Shown piece by piece: positions 56,214-64,000 of a DNA stretch of 64,000 bases. Source of the DNA: Anaerolineae bacterium (GTDB lineage: Bacteria; Chloroflexota; Anaerolineae; Aggregatilineales; Phototrophicaceae); NCBI GenBank assembly GCA_022821805.1, contig JAJECX010000029.1, positions 1 through 64,000 on the forward strand, written 5' to 3'. Made by a program: the position numbers and the translations under genes. Position 1 is the stretch's first letter. Every line of letters begins with the position of its first letter. The notes below the pieces were generated by a model, which made no database searches, was not told the origin of the DNA, and was given only the letters and a program-made list of their open reading frames with translations.

Positions 56214-57601
56214 CCTCGCAGCAGCCGCGGCGCAGCCTCTCGCATGTAAGGCGCCAGCGTCAGCAACGCGCCTTCCAGCGCCGCCAGCGCAAAATCAATC
56301 TCGGCGTCGTTCATCGGCGTCGAGATGCAGAACATGCCGCGGTTGCTGGTATAAACGCCGCGATTCAGCAACTCGAGATGCAGCAGCTCGCGCAGCCTCC
56401 CAATGCCCTGTCCGGCGCGAGCGGCATGCCGCAACGAAATCACCGGCGCATCCGTCCACTGAATCTGTTGCAGCGATCCATAGCCCAGACATTGCGCGCG
56501 AATTCCCATTGACCCAAATATGGCGTTGATGTCCGCTGCCAGGCGATCGCCCAAGTCGTTAATTCGGTCGATCGACGCTTGATCCAGAAGATTCATTGCG
56601 GCGACGCCGGCGGTCATGGTGATGTTGTTTCCGTTGAATGTACCGCTGTGGTAGAGGAAGTCGGCGCCCGCGGCCGGACTAAACTGCGCCATGATATCCG
56701 CTCGACCGCCAAAAGCGCCGACCGGGAATCCACCGCCAATGATCTTAGCCAGCGCCGTCATATCCGGAAGCACATCTTCCGCCTCTTGCAAGCCGCCGCT
56801 ACTGAGACGCAGAGTTACAATTTCGTCAAAAAGCAGCAGCACGCCATATTGATCGGCAAGCTGGCGCAAGCCGCGCAGGTAACCCGGCGCAGGCGGCGCC
56901 ATTCCACCAGCATTCGGCATCGGCTCGACGATGATGCCAGCAATGCGATGATGATGCTCGCTCAGCAGCTTCTCCAGCGACGCCAGATCGTTATAGGGTG
57001 CCACCATCACTGCGTTGAGCACCGAATCGGGTACTCCGCGTCCTTCGACCTGAGCCGCCGGTTGTTCGGCAGCGTCAAGATCGGGGCTGACGTTCACTTC
57101 GACGAAATCGTGCGAACCGTGATAACCGCCGTCCATCTTGACGATGATATCGCGACCCGTGAAGGCGCGAGCCGCCCGCATCATCATCATGGTCGCCTCG
57201 GTGCCGGAATTAGTAAAGCGCAGCATCTCGATGCTGGCCACGCGCTCAATCAGCAGCTTGGCGAGCGCCATCTGCGGTTCGGACGCGGACCCGAATACCG
57301 TGCCGCGCGTCAATTGATCGGCGGCCTCTTCCACAAGCGCCGGCTGCGCATGACCGTGTATCAGCGATGTATAGTTGTTAAGAAAGTCGGCATAGCGGTT
57401 CCCATCGCAGTCCTTGAGCCAGGCGCCGTCACCGCTGACCATATAGGTTGGGTATGGCGCGTACCAGGTGGAGCTTCGTGTCTCGCCACCCGGCAGGTAG
57501 CGTTGCGCTTCCACGTGCCGCGCGCGGGAGCCGGCTGTTCGTTCCCGATAACGCGCTTCCACCTCAGATTCAATCTGCGCAGCACCGTCAACTGTTTTCA
57601 T
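56210..57601 (-). CDS. Class III aminotransferase (glutamate-1-semialdehyde aminomutase-like)
   Basis: A 463-residue PLP enzyme. It has RFTNSGTEATMMMMRAAR for phosphate binding, DGGYHGSHD, LLLFDEIVTLRLSSGG with the cofactor Asp, and ALAKIIGGGFPVGAFGG with the PLP Lys. The pattern resembles HemL, but the N terminus is longer, the usual FDEV.TGFR is replaced by LRLSSG, and no haem genes are adjacent. So it is more likely a related transaminase or aminomutase of unknown substrate. It diverges from the secreted glycosidase gene. Confidence 0.88.
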   Translation of the reverse strand: MKTVDGAAQIESEVEARYRERTAGSRARHVEAQRYLPGGETRSSTWYAPYPTYMVSGDGAWLKDCDGNRYADFLNNYTSLIHGHAQPALVEEAADQLTRGTVFGSASEPQMALAKLLIERVASIEMLRFTNSGTEATMMMMRAARAFTGRDIIVKMDGGYHGSHDFVEVNVSPDLDAAEQPAAQVEGRGVPDSVLNAVMVAPYNDLASLEKLLSEHHHRIAGIIVEPMPNAGGMAPPAPGYLRGLRQLADQYGVLLLFDEIVTLRLSSGGLQEAEDVLPDMTALAKIIGGGFPVGAFGGRADIMAQFSPAAGADFLYHSGTFNGNNITMTAGVAAMNLLDQASIDRINDLGDRLAADINAIFGSMGIRAQCLGYGSLQQIQWTDAPVISLRHAARAGQGIGRLRELLHLELLNRGVYTSNRGMFCISTPMNDAEIDFALAALEGALLTLAPYMREAAPRLLRG

Positions 57602-57789
57602 TCTTCAATCCTTCTACTGGGGAATCCCGCATGAATGCTCGGAGATTGTAATCAAATCGGCAAACAAATGACAGAAACGTGGACTTGTCCTCTCCAATCC
57701 GGCGTCTCCAGCTCGCAGCAATTGCAATAGTCAGGCAGGCGGCTCTATTTTATAATCGACGATGTCCATTTATCTGCTGCGGAGACTTG

Positions 57790-59181
57790 ATGCGACGCTT
57801 GATCTGGATTTTTCTCATCTTATACGCGCTGGCGGGCATGAGCGGCGCCCAGGGAAGCGACCTGAAGCTGACCTGGAGCCCAGTGTGGAATACGATTACC
57901 GACACTATTGAAGTGGTCGGCAGCGCCAACATCCCCGACCAGTTTTACTTCTTCCTCGAAGCGGCGCCTTGGGATCCGGCTGATGACGCGCCAACATGGA
58001 TGCCAGTCATAAGTTTCCAAATGTCGCCCGTGGTGGACGACGTGCTGGGCAAGTGGAACACCGCTCTATTCCCCGATGGCTTTTATCAGCTTCGGCTGCA
58101 TGCGGTGAACAGCGCCAACGAAAGCTTTCATTATGCGCTGGCGCCAATCCTGATCAACAACGATGGCGAGCTCGTCAACCTGGAGGCGGTGGAGGTCATC
58201 GCGATGCCGGGCATGGCGCAAGCGAGCGCCGCGCCTCAATTGGAGAATCGCTTGCCGCTGCAGGTTGGCGGGCACATCAAAAACTTCGACGATGAATCAC
58301 AAGCAGCCATGCGGACAGCCGGCATGACCTGGGTGAAAAAGCAGGTGACCTACGGCATATCCGATGGCAAAGACCTCATTGAAGCAGCGCATGCGCAGGG
58401 ATACAAAGTGCTGCTGGGCGCCTTGGGACAAAAGGAAAGGCTGGCGGAAGACTTTGATGCTTATGTGGCGGATTTCGCCAAATACGTCGCCCACTTGGCG
58501 AAACTCGGCGCCGATGCCATTGAAGTCTGGAACGAGCCCAATATCGACCGCGAATGGCCCGCTGGTCAGGTGAATGGCGCCAGTTACACGCGCCTGTTAA
58601 AAGCCGCCTACGAAGCCATCAAAGCGGTGAATCCAGAAACGCTGGTCATTAGCGGCGCGCCGGCGCCGACCGGCTTCTTCGGCGGCGGCTGCGCCTGGAG
58701 CGGCTGCGATGACGATGTATTCATGTATCAGATGGCAAGAGCCGCCGCCGCCGATTATGCGGACTGCATTGGCATACACTACAACGAAGGCATCTTGCCC
58801 CCAAGGGCGCAAGGCGGCGACCGACGGAGCGAGCATCCCACACGCTATCTCATTCCTATGTTAAGGCGGGTCACCTGGCCCTTCCGCAATGCTGATATCC
58901 CGATGTGCATGACCGAGATCGGGTACCTCTCGCCCGAAGGTTATGGTCCCTTGTCTCAAGGCTTCTGGTGGGCGGCGACGACCTCGGTCGCCGAGCAAGC
59001 GGCTTGGCTCTCAGAGGCGCTGCTGATCATGTCCAATTATGACGACATGCCGGTGGAGGTAGCAATCATCTGGAACATTGATTTCGAACTATATGGCGAG
59101 GATCCGCAAGCTGGCTACGCCATCATCCGGCCCGATGGCAGCTGCCCAGCCTGCGAGGCAATCGCCAAGCTGCAGCGCTAG
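57790..59181 (+). CDS. Secreted TIM-barrel glycoside hydrolase-like protein
   Basis: 463 residues from ATG 57790, which has GCGGAGACTTG just upstream and starts a clear signal peptide (MRRLIWIFLILYALAG); the frame is open further upstream. An N-terminal beta domain (about 20-150) precedes a (beta/alpha)8 barrel. EVWNEPNID carries the likely acid/base Glu (near 285) and CMTEIGYLSPEG the likely nucleophile Glu (near 380), the layout of clan GH-A enzymes such as GH5/GH39/GH42-like. It probably cleaves an external polysaccharide; the linkage is not predictable. Confidence 0.82.
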   Translation: MRRLIWIFLILYALAGMSGAQGSDLKLTWSPVWNTITDTIEVVGSANIPDQFYFFLEAAPWDPADDAPTWMPVISFQMSPVVDDVLGKWNTALFPDGFYQLRLHAVNSANESFHYALAPILINNDGELVNLEAVEVIAMPGMAQASAAPQLENRLPLQVGGHIKNFDDESQAAMRTAGMTWVKKQVTYGISDGKDLIEAAHAQGYKVLLGALGQKERLAEDFDAYVADFAKYVAHLAKLGADAIEVWNEPNIDREWPAGQVNGASYTRLLKAAYEAIKAVNPETLVISGAPAPTGFFGGGCAWSGCDDDVFMYQMARAAAADYADCIGIHYNEGILPPRAQGGDRRSEHPTRYLIPMLRRVTWPFRNADIPMCMTEIGYLSPEGYGPLSQGFWWAATTSVAEQAAWLSEALLIMSNYDDMPVEVAIIWNIDFELYGEDPQAGYAIIRPDGSCPACEAIAKLQR

Positions 59182-59205
59182 CGGACGCGCAACCATTTAC
59201 AAAGC

Positions 59206-59275
59206 TGTAGGGGCGTCTCGGCGAGAGGCAAACCCCATCCCCCGGCCCCTTCCCCAGCAAGCTAAGGAAGGGGAG
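59206..59275. repeat. Degenerate family A plus family C repeat
   Basis: GTAGGGGCGTCTCGGCGAGAGGC (59207-59229) is a decayed family A hairpin. It is followed by CCCCATCCCCCGGCCCCTTC and the family C arms CCCCTTCCCC and GGAAGGGG with AGCAAGCTAA between. The whole 293-base gap 59182-59474 has no gene. Confidence 0.65.
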
Positions 59276-59474
59276 CCAAACGCGGCGGGACGCAAAGTAT
59301 TTCGCGTGGGCGGCGGCATTGTCGCGCAGGTGTCTACAAACCCTTTTCAGGCGCCCGAAGGCCAGCCCCAACGATCAACTCATATATGACCTGCGCAAAC
59401 CCTGCGCTCGCCCTTTTGTTCCATTCGGCGAAATCATTATATGATTAATCGAACGACAAGCTGGAAAAGCTGAG

Positions 59475-59855
59475 ATGCTGCGCTTCGCTAGATCGCTGGT
59501 TCTGGGGTTGCTATTGGGCGCCATTTTCGGGCTCTATTTGGGCTGGATTCAATTCCCGTCCCAAACGCGCAACCGCAACATGCGAGACATGTCTCAGCGT
59601 TATCGCGACGACTATACGGTCATGATCGCCGCTGGCTACGCCTTAGCGCGCGACCTTGAAGGCGCCATTGAACGTCTCCAACGGCTAGAGACTGGCGATG
59701 TTGGCGATCACGTTCAGGACAGGACCGAGCGCGTCATCCGCACATCGGCGCGCAGCCTGGATGATATCCGCTTGCTCGTTCGATTGGCGAATGACATGGG
59801 GCGGCTGACGCCAGCGATGGAGCCCTTCTGGGATTTGAGTGGCGGCGATCCATGA
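59475..59855 (+). CDS. Membrane-anchored small protein, first of a related pair
   Basis: 126 residues with an N-terminal span (about 7-25, LVLGLLLGAIFGLYLGW), then a helical soluble domain containing RYRDDYTVMIAAGYALARDLEGAIERLQRL. That domain is similar to DRSHYAIAIALEYAHSGDLATALNKLIAL in the next gene, and looks like a short TPR-like helical unit. The family is unknown to me. The stop overlaps the next start by four bases (ATGA). Confidence 0.7.
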   Translation: MLRFARSLVLGLLLGAIFGLYLGWIQFPSQTRNRNMRDMSQRYRDDYTVMIAAGYALARDLEGAIERLQRLETGDVGDHVQDRTERVIRTSARSLDDIRLLVRLANDMGRLTPAMEPFWDLSGGDP

Positions 59856-60748
59856 CAAGCCAAGTCTCAGGTATTAGCAAAAACGACGAGCGCGCGCTCG
59901 GCTACTTTTCCTATTCGGTATTCGCCTTGAGCCTGGTCGCGGGCATTGCGCTTGGCTTGTCGCTAACGCGCATGCAAGGTCCGCTGCGGCGCGGCAACGC
60001 TGAACCCTGGCAGTTGAATGCCGACGATCGCAGTCATTACGCGATCGCGATCGCCTTGGAATACGCGCATAGTGGCGATCTGGCGACGGCGCTTAACAAA
60101 CTGATCGCCCTGCGTCCGGCGCAAGATCCAATCGACGCGCTGGCGGACGCGGCGTGCTCCTTAGCCGGCAGCGGCTATCTGCGCAGCGGTGGCGGAATCA
60201 CGGCAGTGCGCAGCGCCGTGGCGCTATATTCAGCGCAAGGGCGGTCAGGTTGCGCCGAACGACTGCTGCCGCTGGATGCCACCGACACTGCGTCCGCCGT
60301 TGCAGACGAGGGGGAATCGGACGCTGAAATTGCAAGGCCGCAGCCCACCAAACCACCTCTCTTAGCTGGCGACGAGGAACAATCGGTCCAACGCGTCGCC
60401 GCCACGCCCGTTCCACTTCGCAGATTCGAAGCGCGCGCGGCGCGGTCATTCTGCGATACCGCGAATCCTGCCCTTATTGAGTTGCACGTCGTCGATTATC
60501 TGGGGCGCGGCATTCCAGGGCAGCGGATCCGAGTGCGCTTTGGCGATCAGGAGGATGTATTCCTCAGCGGGCTTAAAGTTGACCGCGGCGATTCCTACGC
60601 CGACTTCCAGATGGAAGAAGGCATCGATTACGCCATCGATATGCCCGGCGCGGCTGAGGCCTTGGGCGCAAGCTTGAGCACCGGCGCCTGCTACAGCGGC
60701 AGCCGCCGCACGCTGAAGTCCTGGCGCGTCACCTTTGTCGAGACTTGA
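59852..60748 (+). CDS. Membrane-anchored protein with C-terminal beta domain, second of the pair
   Basis: 298 residues. A span at about 17-38 is followed by the helical unit shared with the preceding protein (about 55-110), a Pro/acidic linker (about 150-185), and a C-terminal beta-rich domain (IELHVVDYLGRGIPGQRIRVRFG) with three Cys, which resembles an Ig-like extracytoplasmic domain. Coupled to the upstream gene by a four-base overlap. Function unknown; the pair may form one envelope complex. Confidence 0.7.
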   Translation: MTSQVSGISKNDERALGYFSYSVFALSLVAGIALGLSLTRMQGPLRRGNAEPWQLNADDRSHYAIAIALEYAHSGDLATALNKLIALRPAQDPIDALADAACSLAGSGYLRSGGGITAVRSAVALYSAQGRSGCAERLLPLDATDTASAVADEGESDAEIARPQPTKPPLLAGDEEQSVQRVAATPVPLRRFEARAARSFCDTANPALIELHVVDYLGRGIPGQRIRVRFGDQEDVFLSGLKVDRGDSYADFQMEEGIDYAIDMPGAAEALGASLSTGACYSGSRRTLKSWRVTFVET

Positions 60749-60847
60749 TTCCGCGCCCAATTCGTCCGCCGCAAGCCAGCTGCAACTCTCAACAGCGCGA
60801 GACGTACTATCATTAACGCAAGATCTATAATTTGGGGACGAAAGTTA

Positions 60848-61204
60848 ATGCATAAGCAAGAAAAAGCCTCCCAAGCAGGCACAGGCGTATTCTTCGTCGG
60901 GCTGGGTCTCTTATTTTTCACCGGCTGGTGGTGGCCCGGCATCATGTTTGTGATCGCGGCATCAATGATTGCGGGGACGATGGCGGCTGGCGAAAGCTGG
61001 ACTTCGGCGACCGGCGCCCTCTGGCTGATCGGCATCGGCGTGGTATTCGGCATTCCCGGTCTGATCGGCGATATCGCCGGCGCTTTCTGGCAAATCTTCC
61101 CGCTGATTCTGATCGGCATGGGGCTGTTCATGCTTTTCGGCGGCAAATACCGCCCAAGCGTCAGCGGCAAGCGCAAGAACGACGACGACAGCCGCCGGGT
61201 ATAA
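60848..61204 (+). CDS. Small polytopic membrane protein
   Basis: 118 residues with about four short hydrophobic, glycine- and tryptophan-rich spans (GVFFVGLGLLFFTGWWWPGI onward) and a basic C-terminal tail (KYRPSVSGKRKNDDDSRR). It resembles LiaI/DUF5668-type envelope-stress membrane proteins, without certainty. A possible -10 TATAAT lies at 60825-60830 and GGGGACGAAAG before the ATG. Confidence 0.65.
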   Translation: MHKQEKASQAGTGVFFVGLGLLFFTGWWWPGIMFVIAASMIAGTMAAGESWTSATGALWLIGIGVVFGIPGLIGDIAGAFWQIFPLILIGMGLFMLFGGKYRPSVSGKRKNDDDSRRV

Positions 61205-61263
61205 ATCCCGCCAGCGCGCGGCAACATTGACATTCATCTTGCTCAGGCTATACTGATTCCTGC

Positions 61264-61346
61264 GGCGGGATGGTGGAATGGCAGACACGGGCGCCTTAAA
61301 AGCGCCTGCCCGAAAGGGCGTGAGGGTTCGAGCCCCTCTCCCGCTA
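61264..61346 (+). tRNA. tRNA-Leu (anticodon UAA)
   Basis: 83 bases fold as a class II tRNA. The acceptor pairs GGCGGGA with TCCCGCT, T8 follows, the D arm begins GTGG. The anticodon stem GGCGC/GCGCC encloses CTTAAAA with anticodon TAA. A long variable arm GCCC-GAAA-GGGC comes next, then the T arm GAGGG-TTCGAGC-CCCTC. The CCA end is not encoded. The acceptor 1-72 pair is G-U, as in the E. coli homologue. Confidence 0.95.
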
Positions 61347-61397
61347 CTTGTTGCGCGCAGTCAATAAGTTCGTCCTTCTTCGGGCTTGGCCGGTTCC

Positions 61398-61591
61398 CCA
61401 GGGCAATCGCATCAAATTGAAACTGCGCTGGCATTGACTATTTTCCCCGCAACTTTGGTGATCTGTAGGGGCGATTCGGTGAATCGCCCGAAATTTACAG
61501 ACCATTTTCAACGAGCGCCTCAGGAAAAGCCTCTGGATTTTCGCAATTTCGTGGCGAACGGCGAATTATGATTTTGATGCGATTGCCCTGG
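61398..61591 (+). mobile_element. MITE-like element, complete copy
   Basis: A 194-base noncoding element bounded by perfect 19-base terminal inverted repeats (CCAGGGCAATCGCATCAAA at 61398-61416 and its complement at 61573-61591). Its core holds the GTAGGGGCGA hairpin (61467-61490). The first 140 bases match window positions 1-140 inverted. I see no clear target-site duplication. It lies between tRNA-Leu and a toxin-antitoxin pair. The parent transposon cannot be named. Confidence 0.75.
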
Positions 61592-61685
61592 AGCGAAAAG
61601 ACCATCTGTTGCGTCCAGTCTCGATCCAGGTTAACATATTTTTATAATCTTAGGAGCAATTAGCCGCCGGTCACGGAGACGCATA

Positions 61686-61898
61686 ATGGCAGCAGAAGCG
61701 CTAGATCCGCAAGAATCTACCCGGTCGCTTCGTCGTACCAAGATATCATGCTCCCCTGAATCCTTGACGCCGGAAGAGGCTTTTCTCGATGACATCCGTG
61801 TCAGCCTGCAAGAAATAGAGGCTGACGCTGTCGTCGATAGCAGACAGCGAATTCGTGAACTGCGGGCGCAGCTGAAAGATGCCAAGGACGACTGTTAA
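61686..61898 (+). CDS. Antitoxin of RelE/ParE-type pair
   Basis: A 70-residue, acidic, helical protein (SLTPEEAFLDDIRVSLQEIE, then ADAVVDSRQRIRELRAQLKD) that directly precedes and overlaps by 20 bases a RelE/ParE-fold toxin gene. GGAGACGC lies before the ATG and TATAAT at 61640-61645 may be the -10. Position and size identify it as antitoxin; the sequence itself matches no family I can name. Confidence 0.65.
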   Translation: MAAEALDPQESTRSLRRTKISCSPESLTPEEAFLDDIRVSLQEIEADAVVDSRQRIRELRAQLKDAKDDC

Positions 61899-62211
61899 GC
61901 AAACCAGGCGCTTCGACAGTCGGCTTGAGAAATTGGCTCGGAAGTATCCCCAAGTTCTCGACGCATTAGACGAACTCATAGAGGAACTTGAACAGGGAAA
62001 CCGTCCAGGCACACGTTATCGCCGTGTGGGCGACGTCGTCCATCGAGTACGCCTGGTCAATCGATCAGCTCGCGCCGGCAAACGCGGCGGCTTCCGCATC
62101 GCGTATCATGTTGGCGCTGAATACAAGATAACTCTCATTGCGATTTGCGCACGGAGCGACTGCAGAGACCTCGACGAAACGCAGATTCGTCGATTCATAA
62201 ATGAACTATAA
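61879..62211 (+). CDS. RelE/ParE-superfamily toxin
   Basis: 110 residues. It has RFDSRLEKLARKYPQVLDAL as the N-terminal helices, then GTRYRRVGDVVHRVRLVNRS, RAGKRGGFRIAYHVGAEYKI with the core strands and basic residues, and a C-terminal ALEIC-like ITLIAICARSDCRD. This fits RelE-type ribosome-dependent mRNA interferases of the HigB/YafQ style. It converges with the ABC exporter gene, with 15 bases between stops. Confidence 0.8.
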   Translation: MPRTTVKQTRRFDSRLEKLARKYPQVLDALDELIEELEQGNRPGTRYRRVGDVVHRVRLVNRSARAGKRGGFRIAYHVGAEYKITLIAICARSDCRDLDETQIRRFINEL

Positions 62212-62226
62212 GCTCGCATTCTCGCC

Positions 62227-63963
62227 CTACCGCGCCAGCTGCAAATCGTGCAAGCCGGCATACACGCCATCCGCCGCCAGCAACTCCTCATGACTGCCCT
62301 GCTCGCAGATTCCCTTCGGCGTCAACACCAAAATGCGGTCGGCATTGCGGATCGTCGACAGCCGGTGGGCGATGACGAGCGTGCTGCGATTTTCGATCAG
62401 CCGCTCCAATGACTGCTGCACGAGGCGCTCGCTTTCGTTGTCTAGCGCGCTGGTCGCCTCATCGAGGATAATCAGCGGCGGATCCTTCAAGAAGAGCCGC
62501 GCAATGCTCAGCCGCTGGCGCTGACCGGCGGAAAGTTTGATGCCGCGCTGGCCGATCTCGGTGTCATAGCCATTTGGCAGCTCCATGATGAAGCCATGCG
62601 CATAGGCTTTCTTCGCCGCGTCGATGATTTCTTCCTGGGTCGCGGCTGGTTTGCCGTAGCGGATGTTGTCCGCCACCGTTGCGCCGAAAAGGTAAACATC
62701 CTGGGCGACCGCGCCAATATTGCGCCGCAGCGCGCGCAGGCTGTATTCGCGAATGTCGATACCATCGAGGAAGATGCGTCCGGCGTCGGCATCATAAAAG
62801 CGCGGTATCAGCGCGCTAAGCGTCGTCTTACCCACGCCGGACGCGCCAACCAGCGCGACATATTCGCCGACGCGGATCTTCAGCGACAGGTCCTGCATGA
62901 CCGTGCCGAAGTCGGCTCGGTAGCTGAAGCTCACGCGCTGCACGTCCAACTCGCCGCGCACCCGCTCCGGCACATACGCTGGCGCCGGATCTTGAATCGC
63001 CGGCGGCAACTCAATCATGTCCATAAAGCGGTGGAATCCGGTGATGCCCTCCTGATACCAGCGCGCGAAATTCACCAGCCGCCTTATCGGCTCAACCAAG
63101 ATGCCCACATACAACAAAAAAGTGATCAGGTCCGACAGATCGAGCGCCGCCCGCGTGATGGCGACCGCGCCGAATACCACGACAACCACCGTCATCAACT
63201 GCGTGAAAGCCTCCATCCCGCCGTAAAACAACCCCTCGCTCTTGTATTCCAGGCGGCGGCTCTCGACAAAGCGGGCGTTCGCCTCATCAAACTTCGCCTG
63301 CTCCCAATCTTCATTGGCAAAAGACTGCACGACACGGATGCCCGCCAGCGAGTCTTCCACCTGCGCATTGACCTGCGCCACGCGCTCCTTGCTCAAGCGC
63401 ATGGCTCGATTCATCTTGCGATTAAAGTGCAGGGAAAAGAGGAACATAAAGGGCAGGAAGGCAATCACGATGAGGCTCAAAACCGGGTGAATGCTCAGCG
63501 TGATCAGGAATACGCCAATGAATTTGACGATGCCCAGAAACAGATCCTCCGGTCCGTGATGCGCCAGCTCTGAGATTGCGAACAGGTCACTGGTGATTCG
63601 GGACATTAGCTGGCCCGTCTTCTGATCATCGTAGAAGCTGAAGGACAGCTTCTGATAATGGGCGAAAAGCTCGCGCCGCATGTCACGCTCCATCTTCGCG
63701 CCCATCATATGTCCCTGATAATCGACGAAGAGATTGCAGAGCGTATAGGCAACGACCAGCGCCAGCATGAGCAGCGCCATGACGGCGATTTCCCCTATTG
63801 GATCGGCGACGCCCGCGCCCAACAGATTCTGCGTGATATGTCGCACGCAGAGCGGCAGGATCAGCGTGATCGCCGAAACGACGAAAGCGCAAAGCAGATC
63901 TAGCGCCAGCGTGCCGAGGTATGGACGGTAAAATGACAGGAACTTTCGAGCGCGATAACTCAA
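62227..63963 (-). CDS. ABC exporter, fused membrane and ATPase domains (MsbA-like)
   Basis: A 578-residue half-transporter that acts as a homo- or heterodimer. The N-terminal membrane domain has six spans (about 1-305). The ATPase domain has Walker A GASGVGKTT (near 375), the signature LSAGQRQR (near 475), Walker B LIILDEATSALD and the switch His in IAHRLSTIRN. Members export lipids, drugs or peptides. The ATG is at 63963, near the window end. No accompanying partner is visible within the window. Confidence 0.93.
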   Translation of the reverse strand: MSYRARKFLSFYRPYLGTLALDLLCAFVVSAITLILPLCVRHITQNLLGAGVADPIGEIAVMALLMLALVVAYTLCNLFVDYQGHMMGAKMERDMRRELFAHYQKLSFSFYDDQKTGQLMSRITSDLFAISELAHHGPEDLFLGIVKFIGVFLITLSIHPVLSLIVIAFLPFMFLFSLHFNRKMNRAMRLSKERVAQVNAQVEDSLAGIRVVQSFANEDWEQAKFDEANARFVESRRLEYKSEGLFYGGMEAFTQLMTVVVVVFGAVAITRAALDLSDLITFLLYVGILVEPIRRLVNFARWYQEGITGFHRFMDMIELPPAIQDPAPAYVPERVRGELDVQRVSFSYRADFGTVMQDLSLKIRVGEYVALVGASGVGKTTLSALIPRFYDADAGRIFLDGIDIREYSLRALRRNIGAVAQDVYLFGATVADNIRYGKPAATQEEIIDAAKKAYAHGFIMELPNGYDTEIGQRGIKLSAGQRQRLSIARLFLKDPPLIILDEATSALDNESERLVQQSLERLIENRSTLVIAHRLSTIRNADRILVLTPKGICEQGSHEELLAADGVYAGLHDLQLAR

Positions 63964-64000
63964 GCGAAGACTCCTTGACTATATGCCTAGCAGATTATAG

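Noticed and set aside
56210..57601. Assignment of the aminotransferase as hemL
   Set aside because: It lacks the usual FDEV.TGFR region, has an extended N terminus and no haem biosynthesis neighbours.
61347..61397. Integrase attachment site copy of the tRNA-Leu 3' end
   Set aside because: I found no direct repeat of the tRNA 3' end (GAGCCCCTCTCCCGCTA) downstream and no integrase gene.

Overview
The window looks like a chromosomal stretch from a GC-rich bacterium, most plausibly a member of the Chloroflexota (Anaerolineae-like). This placement is an inference from gene style: sugar ABC importers beside oxidoreductase clusters, Uma2 and DUF433/DUF5615 proteins, ASPIC/FG-GAP proteins, and dispersed short hairpins of the GTAGGGGCGA type. 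No rRNA or other phylogenetic marker is present to confirm it. Coding density is high. Many starts carry clear GGAG-type ribosome sites, and TTG and GTG starts occur.

Layout. 1-16.4 kb is a carbohydrate region: an alpha-L-fucosidase, a lactone hydrolase-type amidohydrolase and a zinc dehydrogenase on the minus strand; a LacI regulator; a five-gene plus-strand run (zinc dehydrogenase, Gfo/Idh/MocA oxidoreductase, D-2-hydroxyacid dehydrogenase, SDR, sugar isomerase/epimerase); a sugar ABC importer; and a secreted FG-GAP protein. Five near-identical 10-bp LacI-type half-palindromes precede these units and suggest one regulon. 16.4-39.9 kb is mixed housekeeping: a membrane-anchored molybdopterin oxidoreductase, a frameshifted PLP decarboxylase, DAHP synthase/chorismate mutase, a GT39-like transferase, an FRG-domain protein, a P-type ATPase, mannonate dehydratase, two DHA2 exporters, priA, an arylamine N-acetyltransferase, plsY, pdxA, an amidohydrolase and a GNAT.

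39.9-54.4 kb is the most unusual part. Two unrelated toxin-antitoxin families are each tandemly amplified upstream of a large membrane-protein gene: four DUF433/DUF5615 units before a 596-residue protein and three Phd/PIN units before a 583-residue protein. In both arrays the spacers between units hold copies of the first 20 or so codons of the downstream gene. Each copy runs as a mini-ORF into a stop codon inside the next unit's promoter. Between the arrays lie a nucleotide-sugar epimerase, a rhodanese, an orphan xanthine-dehydrogenase-type large subunit and a secreted HExxH protein.

54.4-64 kb holds a frameshifted DUF2335 gene, an SDR, a class III aminotransferase, a secreted TIM-barrel glycosidase, a pair of related small membrane proteins, tRNA-Leu(UAA), a third toxin-antitoxin pair (RelE/ParE type) and an ABC exporter. 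A roughly 194-bp MITE-like element at 61.4 kb is repeated, inverted and cut by the window edge, at position 1. No CRISPR array, prophage, transposase gene or rRNA operon was seen.
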